A stretch of DNA of 64,000 nt from the NCBI RefSeq assembly GCF_005281835.1, contig NZ_RZIS01000005.1:301280-365279 (forward strand), written 5' to 3'. The notes under the pieces were generated by a model. That model saw only the letters and a program-made list of their open reading frames with translations. It was not told where the DNA came from and did not search any database. The first letter of the stretch is position 1. Every line of letters starts with the position of its first letter. The position numbers and the translations under genes are program-made. The DNA is from Vibrio profundi. Its GTDB lineage: Bacteria > Pseudomonadota > Gammaproteobacteria > Enterobacterales > Vibrionaceae. This document shows positions 27,128 to 36,200 of the stretch, in pieces.

Positions 27128-29128
27128 ATGAAATGCCGTTCAAAATTGACACTGATTGCTGCTAGCTTATGGCTAGCAGCTTCAGCTCAGGCTTTAGAAG
27201 CCAAACTAAACAAAGACGACTTACCAGTCCTTGCTCCAGAAGTGCAACATGAAACTGCGAGCAAACGAGTCACTTCTCGCTTCACGCGATCTCACTATAA
27301 ACACTTCAATCTCAACGACGACTTCTCTCAAGCGATATTCGACCGTTACGTTGAAATGCTTGATTACAATCGTAATATCTTCACGCAAGCAGACATCGAT
27401 TCTTTCAATAAGCTCTCTGTTCAACTAGATGAGCAGTTGAAGTCGGGCAATAACCAAATTGCTTTCGATGTATATAACTTGTCTATGCAGAAGCGTTTTG
27501 AACGCTTTCAATATGCTTTGTCATTACTTGATGACGAAATCAAATTTGATGTCGACGAAAGTATCGAATTAGATCGAAGTGAAGCTGCTTGGCCTATTGA
27601 TACTGCAGAAGTTAACGAATTGTGGCAAAAACGCGTTAAATACGATGCGTTAAACCTTAAGTTAACAGGCAAAGAGTGGCCTGAGATTCAAGAAGTGTTG
27701 GAAAAGCGCTACAACAATGCGATGAAGCGTATTACGCAGTCGCACAATGAAGATGCTTTCCAGCTTTATATGAATGCTTTCGCTCGTGAAGTGGATCCTC
27801 ATACAAGTTACTTATCACCTCGTAATGCCGAACAATTCCAATCAGAGATGAATTTATCTCTAGAAGGAATTGGTGCCGTGTTACAAATGACGGACGATTA
27901 CACCGTGATCCGCTCATTGGTTGCTGGTGGCCCAGCTTCTAACAGTAAGCAACTTGGTGAAGGTGATCGAATTGTTGGTGTAGGGCAAGATGGCGAAGAA
28001 ATTGTTGATGTCATTGGATGGCGTTTAGATGATGTAGTGCAACTGATTAAAGGTCCAAAAGGAACTAAAGTTAAGCTACAAATCTTACCTGATGGGAAAG
28101 ATGCCAAAAGTCACGTTGTCACAATTGTTCGAGATAAAATTCGTTTAGAAGACCGCGCTGTTAAGTCAGAAGTGATTGAGCAAGATGGCCGTAAGATAGG
28201 CGTTTTAGAAGTTCCGAGTTTTTACGTAGGTTTATCTAAAGATACAGATAAGCTAATTTCTGAATTAAAGCAGAAAGGCGTGGAAGGGATTATCGTTGAT
28301 TTACGTAACAACGGTGGCGGTGCATTAACCGAGGCTACAGCGCTTTCAGGTTTGTTTATCGAAAAAGGGCCTGTTGTACAGGTTCGCGATAGCTACGGTC
28401 GAGTGAAAGTTAATAGTGATACCGATGGCGAAATCAGTTACCAAGGCCCATTAACGGTTTTAGTTAACCGCTATAGTGCTTCTGCTTCTGAAATTTTTGC
28501 CGCGGCAATGCAAGATTATGGTCGTGCGATTATTTTGGGTGAAAACTCATTTGGTAAAGGCACGGTTCAACAGCATCGTTCTTTGAATCATATCTATGAC
28601 TTGTTCGATAAAGAATTAGGGTATGTTCAATATACTATTCAAAAATTCTACCGAATTAATGGCGGTAGTACGCAGAATAAAGGGGTAGTTCCTGATATTG
28701 CGTACCCAACACCAATTGATCCGGCAGATACTGGCGAAAGTGTAGAAGATAATGCATTGCCTTGGGATAGCATCGACAAAGCTAAGTATGATGTGTTACA
28801 AAGTAATGATGAAGAAATTGCAGCGCTTACCGCTAAGCACCAACAGCGCATAGCGAATGATATGGAATTCAATTTTATCGCTGAAGACATCGTTAAATAC
28901 AAAGCTGATAAAGATGATAATCGCTTATCTTTAAGTGAAAAAATCCGTCAGCAAGAGTCAGATGACGCTGAAAAACTACGTCTAGAGCGCATCAATTTAA
29001 GACAAAAAGCATCGAAACAAGAACTTTATGCTTCTCTTGATGATGTGCCAAAAGACTACGAAGTACCAGATGCGTATTTAAATGAATCAGTCGCAATTAT
29101 GATCGATATGATTTCAGCCGAAAAGTAG
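27128..29128 (+). CDS. prc: Tail-specific periplasmic protease Prc (Tsp)
   Basis: 666 aa with a Sec signal peptide cleaved near ASAQALEAK. It degrades misfolded periplasmic proteins and processes lipoproteins and penicillin-binding protein 3. A PDZ domain (SLEGIGAVLQMTDDYTVIRS) precedes the S41 protease domain, in which the catalytic serine is in YSASASEIFAAAMQD and the lysine in GENSFGKGTVQQH. The C-terminal DUF3340 domain is lysine/glutamate rich. The ribosome-binding site lies in a small hairpin (AGGAG-ATA-CTCCT, 27111-27123). A strong terminator follows. Confidence 0.95.
   Translation: MKCRSKLTLIAASLWLAASAQALEAKLNKDDLPVLAPEVQHETASKRVTSRFTRSHYKHFNLNDDFSQAIFDRYVEMLDYNRNIFTQADIDSFNKLSVQLDEQLKSGNNQIAFDVYNLSMQKRFERFQYALSLLDDEIKFDVDESIELDRSEAAWPIDTAEVNELWQKRVKYDALNLKLTGKEWPEIQEVLEKRYNNAMKRITQSHNEDAFQLYMNAFAREVDPHTSYLSPRNAEQFQSEMNLSLEGIGAVLQMTDDYTVIRSLVAGGPASNSKQLGEGDRIVGVGQDGEEIVDVIGWRLDDVVQLIKGPKGTKVKLQILPDGKDAKSHVVTIVRDKIRLEDRAVKSEVIEQDGRKIGVLEVPSFYVGLSKDTDKLISELKQKGVEGIIVDLRNNGGGALTEATALSGLFIEKGPVVQVRDSYGRVKVNSDTDGEISYQGPLTVLVNRYSASASEIFAAAMQDYGRAIILGENSFGKGTVQQHRSLNHIYDLFDKELGYVQYTIQKFYRINGGSTQNKGVVPDIAYPTPIDPADTGESVEDNALPWDSIDKAKYDVLQSNDEEIAALTAKHQQRIANDMEFNFIAEDIVKYKADKDDNRLSLSEKIRQQESDDAEKLRLERINLRQKASKQELYASLDDVPKDYEVPDAYLNESVAIMIDMISAEK
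28110..28122. promoter_or_regulatory. matS-like site inside prc, 12 of 13 matches
   Basis: GTCACGTTGTCAC differs from the matS consensus only at position 3. It may be chance: about 0.5 such near-matches are expected in the window. Confidence 0.25.
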
Positions 29129-29147
29129 TTAACTATCTGATAAATAA

Positions 29148-29180
29148 TAAAAAGTGAGCGTGTAGCTCGCTTTTTTTATT
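29148..29180 (+). terminator. Terminator of the proQ-prc operon
   Basis: AAAAAGTGAGC-GTGTA-GCTCGCTTTTT is followed by further T residues, 20 bases after the prc stop. Confidence 0.9.
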
Positions 29181-29200
29181 TTTATCAGCCGTAAAATTAA

Positions 29201-29214
29201 GTGATTTAGATCAA
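29201..29214. promoter_or_regulatory. Possible FNR/CRP-type operator
   Basis: GTGATTTAGATCAA matches the FNR box TTGATNNNNATCAA at 9 of 10 defined bases. It is 59 bases upstream of the periplasmic protein gene at 29273, in a normal position for activation. A CRP match is possible too; sequence alone cannot choose. Confidence 0.4.
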
Positions 29215-29272
29215 ATATTTCGCGTTATCCAAATTCCGTGCCTAAGCTTAAAGAAAAAGCGAGGTGACGCTT

Positions 29273-29935
29273 ATGAAATGGATGTTAATACTTCTCGCCT
29301 GTATCAGTTTAGGCGCAGCGAGCAATGAAAGCTCAGCACCAAATGACTTGTCTCATTTTGATCAACCTTTGTTATTAGGGGATTGGTATTTAGTCAATCA
29401 GAATCCTGACTCCGGTAATGAAAACTTCTTAGCGATAAAACTTAGTTTAGACTCCAATTACTCATTCAAAATTGATATTCAAAAGAAAGATTTTAGTGTC
29501 GATCATTGGGAAGGTTTGTACACAGCCAATGAAGACACCATAATATTAGGGTTAGACTCGTCCGAGCCACAAATTTATGCGTATACCAGCAACCATAATA
29601 TGCTGAACCTTAATGGGGTGATGTTTACCAAGGCGCTTCCTAATGCTCTAGCCGGAATTTGGTCGAGTCAACATCTGGCAGGTGACGATCTTCTAGCAAG
29701 CAATGTTCAGAAAATGGATCTCATTTTGCAGCCTGATTTCGTATTCATGTTTCGGGTATCGGACAATATTGGCGGAGAGGCGATTCATCGTGGTGTGTAC
29801 TATACCGAAGGAAACCACCTCGTGCTTTTATATGAAAATGGCGAGCATGACACAACCTATACGCTAAATAGTGATGTATTGACCCTAGAAGGTGAAGAAG
29901 GTGGCATGTACGCGGTACTAAATCGAATACGCTAG
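29273..29935 (+). CDS. Unknown periplasmic protein
   Basis: 220 aa that I do not recognise by family. An N-terminal hydrophobic signal (MKWMLILLACISLGAAS) suggests export; the cysteine at position 10 is too early for a lipobox. The rest is two similar beta-rich halves, each with a tryptophan-containing start (LLGDWYLVNQNPDSG and LAGIWSSQHLAGDD) and a FKIDI/FMFRVS strand, so it may be a duplicated lipocalin-like or META-like domain. ATG at 29273 follows GCGAGGTG; the GTG three codons before is less likely. Its own FNR-like site and terminator make it a single-gene unit. Confidence 0.75.
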   Translation: MKWMLILLACISLGAASNESSAPNDLSHFDQPLLLGDWYLVNQNPDSGNENFLAIKLSLDSNYSFKIDIQKKDFSVDHWEGLYTANEDTIILGLDSSEPQIYAYTSNHNMLNLNGVMFTKALPNALAGIWSSQHLAGDDLLASNVQKMDLILQPDFVFMFRVSDNIGGEAIHRGVYYTEGNHLVLLYENGEHDTTYTLNSDVLTLEGEEGGMYAVLNRIR

Positions 29936-30008
29936 TAACAAAATATGTCGCAGAAGCGCATATAATCAGACTTTAATAAGTAGGTTGTGCATTAAACTAG
30001 CAAGTTTG

Positions 30009-30041
30009 CGAGGTATTTTTCAAAAATACCTCGTTTTTTTA
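30009..30041 (+). terminator. Strong terminator upstream of pepN
   Basis: CGAGGTATTTTT-CA-AAAATACCTCG followed by TTTTTTT has an almost perfect stem of 11-12 bp. It lies 73 bases after the preceding stop, so it ends that transcript or a short separate one. Confidence 0.9.
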
Positions 30042-30127
30042 TTTTGGGTCTTGTGTTCTGTTGTCTCAACCCTTAGATATAGACAAGATAAATGTTTTTC
30101 ACATGAATGCTCTAAAAGGACTAAGAA

Positions 30128-32734
30128 ATGGCACATACCCCTCAAGCCAAATATCGTAAAGATTATCAATCTCCCTCTCATACTATTTCAGATATTGACC
30201 TGACTTTTGATTTATACGATAACGCTTCAATTATTACGGCAGTATCGAATGTTAATCAGTTGAAAGACAGCTCAACGTTGGTCCTCGATGGAGAAGGTTT
30301 GAAGCTTGTTTCTGTTTCAGTAAACGGAGAGGCATGGGGGCAGTATGAGCAGTCAGAAACGCAGTTGACTTTGAACTCGTTACCTGAAAAGTTTGAACTG
30401 ACAATAATTACCGAAGTTGATCCAGAGGGTAACAGCGCACTAGAAGGGCTATACAAATCTGGTGGCGCGTTCTGCACCCAATGTGAAGCTGAAGGTTTCC
30501 GTCGTATTACGTACTACATGGATCGTCCCGATGTATTAGCAAAATTTACAACGACCGTTATCGCAGATAAAGCGGCCTACCCATTCTTATTGAGTAATGG
30601 TAATAGAATGGAGTCAGGTGATCTTGAATCTGGACGCCATTGGGTTAAGTGGCAAGACCCACATCCAAAACCAGCTTACCTTTTTGCTCTCGTAGCCGGT
30701 GACTTTGATGTACTTCGTGATGAGTACACGACTCAATCGGGCCGTAAAGTCGATTTAGAAATCTTCGTTGACAAAGGGAATTTGGATCGCGCAAATCACG
30801 CAATGGTTTCACTGATTAACTCAATGAAGTGGGATGAAGAGCGTTTCGATTTAGAGTATGACCTAGATATCTACATGATTGTAGCGGTAGACTTTTTCAA
30901 CATGGGTGCGATGGAAAACAAAGGCCTAAACATTTTCAACTCTAAATTTGTACTTGCAAATGATCAGACTGCAACAGATACCGATTACCTAGGTATTGAA
31001 GCCGTAATTGGTCATGAGTATTTCCATAACTGGACTGGTAACCGTGTGACTTGTCGCGATTGGTTCCAACTAAGTTTGAAAGAGGGTTTAACCGTATTCC
31101 GCGATCAAGAATTTTCATCAGATTTGGGGTCTCGTGCGGTAAATCGTATCAACAATGTCCGTATAATTCGTGGTCCGCAATTTGCGGAAGATGCTAGTCC
31201 AATGTCTCACCCCATTCGCCCAGAAAAAGTTATAGAAATGAATAACTTCTATACTTTAACGGTTTATGAAAAGGGCAGTGAAGTTATTCGAATGATGCAC
31301 ACCTTGCTTGGTGAAGATGGTTTCCAAAAAGGGATGAAACTTTACTTTGAACGCCATGATGGCACAGCAGCAACTTGCGAAGATTTCGTTGCTGCGATGG
31401 AAGATGCGTCTGGTGCCGATCTGAAACAATTCCGTTTATGGTACAGCCAATCAGGTACGCCAACGGTTTCCGTTACTAGTGAGTATAATTCGGAAGCGAA
31501 AACATACTCTCTGACTGTGAACCAGAAAACTGAGCCAACACATGAGCAGCAAGAGAAACAGGCACTTCATATTCCATTTGATATTGAGTTATATAAAGCT
31601 AACGGTGAAGTTGTAGAGCTACAATGTAATGGCCAAGTGGTTAATAATGTATTGAATGTAACCAAGCAAGAACAAACATTTGTATTTGAAAATGTTTCAG
31701 AGCAACCAATCCCGTCTTTGCTGCGAGAGTTCTCGGCTCCTGTAAAACTTATTTATGATTACTCAGACGAAGAACTGATTTTCTTGATGGTGAATGCGCG
31801 TAATGATTTCGCTCGTTGGGATGCCGGCCAGATGTTGATGGCGAAGTACATTCGTTCGAATATTGAGAATGTTCAACAAGGCAAGGCTTTTGATTTATCT
31901 GACGACGTTATAGATGCATTCCGTGGGGTATTACTGAGCGATTCTCTTGAACCTGCTTTCATTGCAGAAATGCTAGCGTTACCAAATGCAAACGAAGTCG
32001 CGGGCTGGTTTGCGCAGGTTGATGTCGATGCGATTTCTTCTGTACTAAAACAAATGAAAGTAGCGCTAGCGACAGCCTTAGTAGATGAACTTGGAGCGGT
32101 TTACCACAGCCATGAACAAGCTGAGTACACTGTTGAACATGATGCGATTGGCAAACGTACATTGCGTAAAATCTGCTTGAGCTATTTAGCGTTTACGGAA
32201 TTAGGTAATGATTTAGTAATCGCACAATATGAATCAGCGAATAACATGACAGATACTATTTCTGCGATGACTGCTGCAAATAGTGCCCAACTGGCGTGCC
32301 GTGAAGCTTTGATGTCTGACTACAGTGACAAGTGGAAGCACGATGGTTTGGTTATGGATAAGTGGTTTGCACTGCAAGGGTCAAATCCTGATGCTAATGT
32401 ACTTGATGTGATTAAAACATCAATGGATCACCCTGCATTTAGCTTGAAAAATCCGAACCGTACCCGTAACCTAATTGGTTCATTCTTAACGCAAAACCCG
32501 GTTCAGTTCCACGATAAGTCGGGCAAAGGTTATGCTTTCGCTGGTGAAATATTACGTGAGCTAAACAGCAGTAACCCACAAGTTGCATCGCGTCTAATCG
32601 ATCCGCTGTTAAAGTATCGTTTGTACGATGAAGAGCGCCAAGCACTGATGAGAAAAGAGCTTGAAGCTTTGAAAGCAATGGACGACTTAGCTAAAGACCT
32701 TTTTGAAAAGGTGACGAAAGCACTAGAAGCCTAA
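30128..32734 (+). CDS. pepN: Aminopeptidase N
   Basis: 868 aa, the usual length for the gammaproteobacterial M1 aminopeptidase, which removes N-terminal residues from peptides in the cytoplasm using zinc. Substrate motif: MGAMENKG. Zinc ligands: HEYFHNW (HExxH, residues 296-300) followed by the downstream glutamate in LKEGLTVF. The C-terminal half is the superhelical ARM-repeat domain (DUF3458 type). It is preceded by a terminator and followed by one. Confidence 0.96.
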   Translation: MAHTPQAKYRKDYQSPSHTISDIDLTFDLYDNASIITAVSNVNQLKDSSTLVLDGEGLKLVSVSVNGEAWGQYEQSETQLTLNSLPEKFELTIITEVDPEGNSALEGLYKSGGAFCTQCEAEGFRRITYYMDRPDVLAKFTTTVIADKAAYPFLLSNGNRMESGDLESGRHWVKWQDPHPKPAYLFALVAGDFDVLRDEYTTQSGRKVDLEIFVDKGNLDRANHAMVSLINSMKWDEERFDLEYDLDIYMIVAVDFFNMGAMENKGLNIFNSKFVLANDQTATDTDYLGIEAVIGHEYFHNWTGNRVTCRDWFQLSLKEGLTVFRDQEFSSDLGSRAVNRINNVRIIRGPQFAEDASPMSHPIRPEKVIEMNNFYTLTVYEKGSEVIRMMHTLLGEDGFQKGMKLYFERHDGTAATCEDFVAAMEDASGADLKQFRLWYSQSGTPTVSVTSEYNSEAKTYSLTVNQKTEPTHEQQEKQALHIPFDIELYKANGEVVELQCNGQVVNNVLNVTKQEQTFVFENVSEQPIPSLLREFSAPVKLIYDYSDEELIFLMVNARNDFARWDAGQMLMAKYIRSNIENVQQGKAFDLSDDVIDAFRGVLLSDSLEPAFIAEMLALPNANEVAGWFAQVDVDAISSVLKQMKVALATALVDELGAVYHSHEQAEYTVEHDAIGKRTLRKICLSYLAFTELGNDLVIAQYESANNMTDTISAMTAANSAQLACREALMSDYSDKWKHDGLVMDKWFALQGSNPDANVLDVIKTSMDHPAFSLKNPNRTRNLIGSFLTQNPVQFHDKSGKGYAFAGEILRELNSSNPQVASRLIDPLLKYRLYDEERQALMRKELEALKAMDDLAKDLFEKVTKALEA

Positions 32735-32776
32735 TATTTACGTGATGCAAATTGCGTTCAAGGCAAAGTAACAAGG

Positions 32777-32807
32777 ATGGTGCGCTGAGGTGCACCATTC
32801 ATTTTTT
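32777..32807 (+). terminator. Terminator after pepN
   Basis: ATGGTGC-GCTGAGGT-GCACCAT is followed by TCATTTTTT. It is 42 bases after the pepN stop and just upstream of the DUF2835 gene. Confidence 0.75.
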
Positions 32808-32817
32808 GAGAAACTTT

Positions 32818-33036
32818 ATGAACTACTATCGTTTCAGTCTTAACATTTCTTATCAACATTTCCTTTCTCATTATTCGGGAGCGGCAAGTAGCGTTCAGGT
32901 AGTCACTGACAACGGAATTCGTTTACAGTTGCCTGCAACTCGATTCAGACCATTTCTTACACAAATAGGCGTTAAAGGGCAGTTTAGACTAACAACTGAC
33001 CAAAATAATAAGTTTATAAAGTTGGAAGCTCTGTGA
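32818..33036 (+). CDS. DUF2835 family protein
   Basis: 72 aa, the full length of the DUF2835 family. The pattern YYRFSLNISYQHFLSHYSGA, then IRLQLPATRFRPFL and FRLTTDQNNKFIKLE, is typical. The function is unknown. ATG at 32818 is in the middle of a longer open frame; the family starts here. It lies between pepN and the glutamate dehydrogenase gene. Confidence 0.85.
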   Translation: MNYYRFSLNISYQHFLSHYSGAASSVQVVTDNGIRLQLPATRFRPFLTQIGVKGQFRLTTDQNNKFIKLEAL

Positions 33037-33255
33037 AGCTAATGAAATCCAGAGACTTAAAAGGAATCTTAATCACATAATCAAACATTTCACCTCTCTC
33101 CCCCCTTAAAATTATTAACTATTTCTCAATAATGCTTTTACAATAAATAAATGCATTACCCATTGCTTAGTTAGCTTTAATAAAACCTGAATTTTTACAA
33201 GTTTTCTGAGTGAACCCCCTATAATAAAATACAATTCTAATTGTGGAGTGTGACT

Positions 33256-36200
33256 ATGACCGCACGTGAAACTGTGGTACCGGTTTTACTTGAAAAAGTG
33301 TACAAACTAATTCAAGACAAACTTGACCTTGCTCATCGACCTCTAGTAACGCAACTTGCTCAACATATGTTTAGCAATGTTTCTCATGACGACCTATTCC
33401 AAAGGAACGAATCTGATTTATATGGTGCGGTAGTTAGCCTTTGGCACCATATTAACGAAAAGAAACCCGAAGATATTTCGGTTCGAGTGTTTAACCCAAC
33501 GGTTAGCCGTCAGGGTTGGCAATCGACACACACCATCGTTGAAGTTGTAGTGCCTGATAGTCCATTCCTTGTGGATTCAGTAAAAATGGCACTGAACCGT
33601 CTAGACCTTTCTTCTCACCTTATGCTACACAACCCAACCCAAATTCAACGTTCAGATTCTGGCGAAGTAGTTGGCGTGAATAGTGACGCAGGTGTTTTCC
33701 AATCTCTGTTCCATATCGAAGTAGACCGTCTAAGCAGCAAAGCTGAAATGACGGCACTGAAAACAGAACTACTGGATATATTCACAGATGCTGGTCTAGT
33801 GGTAAATGATTGGCTGTTAATGGTCGAGCGATTAGAAGAAGTAACGAATCAAGTTGAAGCGCAAAAATCAAATATTCCAGTAGATGGCGAGCGCTTCGAT
33901 GAAACTCTAGCCTTCTTACGTTGGTTAGGTGATCACAACTTCACTTTTATGGGTTACAAAGAGTATGACCTAGTGAATGTTGATGGTGATACTGAGCTAC
34001 GTCCAACAGAAGAAAAGGGCTTAGGTCTGTTTGCTAAACCAGAACGAGTAAGAAGCGTGAAGCTTTCTGAATTCTCTGATTCAGCGCGACTAGAAGCGAA
34101 AAAGCCTTATGTTGTTATCGTAACTAAAGGCAACAAGGCGTGCCGTATTCACCGCCCAGCTTACACGGATTACATTGGTATCAAGAAGTTTGATTCAAAA
34201 GGCAAAGTAATCGGTGAGCACCGTTTCACAGGTCTTTATACGTCTGCTGTTTATAACCAAACTGTAGAAACTATTCCACTAGTTCGTGAAAAGGTTGAAC
34301 GTATTCTTGATGCGAGCGGCTACCGTGACGGGTCATACTCGTACAAAGCGCTTCACAACATTCTAGAAAACTACCCTCGAGACGAGTTACTTCAAGCTCG
34401 TGAAGAAGAGCTACTAGAAGTAGGTACAGGCGTTGTACAAATGCAAGACCGTGACTTACTTCGTCTGTTTGTTCGTAAAGACCCGTTTGGTCGTTTCTTT
34501 AGCTGCATGGTTTACGTTACTAAAGATCGTTATAACACAGAACTGCGTCGTCAAACTCAGCGCATCCTTAAACAATATTTTGGCTGTGAGCAAGAAGTTG
34601 AATTCACGACTTACTTTTCAGAAAGCCCACTAGCAAGAACACATTACATCGTACGTGTTGATAACAACAACATGGACGTAGACGTTAAGACAATAGAGCA
34701 GAACTTAATGGAAGTATCTTCATCTTGGGATGATCGTTTATCTGAGTCAATCATTGCTAACTTTGGTGAGAGCAAAGGTTTACCACTTTCTAAAGAATAC
34801 ATGCGTGCATTCCCTCGCTCTTACAAAGAAGACATGATGCCAGGTTCTGCGGTTGCAGATATCGAGCGTCTAGAAGAGTTAAGTGAAGATAACAAGCTGG
34901 GTATGCTTTTCTACCGCCCACAAGAAGAAGCGGCAGATTCAAAAGCGGTTCGCTTAAAACTGTTCTACCACAGTGATGATCCAATTCACCTTTCAGACGT
35001 AATGCCAATGTTGGAAAACTTAGGCTTACGAGTTATTGGTGAATCTCCATACGAAGTTCGTAAAACAAACGGCTGTACGTATTGGATCCTCGATTTCTCT
35101 ATGCTGCATAAGAGCGAAGAGACTGTTGATTTACGTGAAGCTCGTGATCTTTTCCAACAAGCATTTGCAGCAATTTGGGCTGGTGAATTAGAGAGTGATG
35201 GTTTTAACCGGTTAGTATTAGGTGCTGGCCTATCTGGTCGTGAGATTTCAATTCTACGTGCGTATGCTCGTTACATGCGTCAAGTAGGTTTCCCATTCAG
35301 CCAACACTACATTGAAGAAACACTTTCTCAGCATACCGATCTTGCAAAAGGGTTGGTGGCATTATTTGAGAAACGCTTTGATCCTAAGTTCAAAGGAAGT
35401 AAGAAAGGACAAGCCGACCTGATCAAGAAGATCACTGAACAACTGGATAAAGTAGAAAGCTTAGATGATGATCGTATTATCCGTCGTTACATGGAAATGA
35501 TCACCGCAACGCTTCGTACTAACTATTACCAACTTGATTCTAATAAGCAGTTTAAGCCTTGGCTTGCTCTGAAAATGAAGCCAAGTGAAATCCCTGAGAT
35601 TCCAGCTCCAGTTCCTGCATTTGAAATTTTCGTATACGCACCAGATATTGAAGGTGTGCACCTACGTGGCGGTAAAGTTGCTCGTGGTGGTCTACGTTGG
35701 TCTGACCGTCAAGAAGATTTCCGTACAGAAATTCTTGGTCTAGTGAAAGCACAACAAGTTAAGAACACAGTAATTGTTCCTGTTGGTGCTAAAGGTGGTT
35801 TCGTATGTAAACGCCAGCACACTATGACTGGCCGTGATGAAATCTTCGCAGAAGGTCAACGTTGTTACAAACGCTTCATCCGTGCACTATTGGATGTATC
35901 AGATAACATCATTGAAGGTGAAGTTATCCCACCTAAGAGTGTTGTGCGTCACGATGAAGACGACCCATATTTGGTTGTTGCTGCAGATAAAGGTACTGCA
36001 ACATTCTCAGACTTAGCAAACTCTGTATCGGATGAATACAACTTCTGGTTAGGTGATGCATTTGCATCTGGTGGTTCAAACGGTTACGACCATAAAGCAA
36101 TGGGTATCACAGCTAAAGGTGGCTGGGAATCTGTTAAGCGTCACTTCCGTGAGATGGGCATCAACTGCCAAACTACAGATTTCACTGCTATCGGTGTGGG

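Noticed and set aside
29985..30203. 72-codon open frame overlapping the pepN start
   Set aside because: It crosses a strong terminator and overlaps pepN out of frame; no ribosome-binding site.
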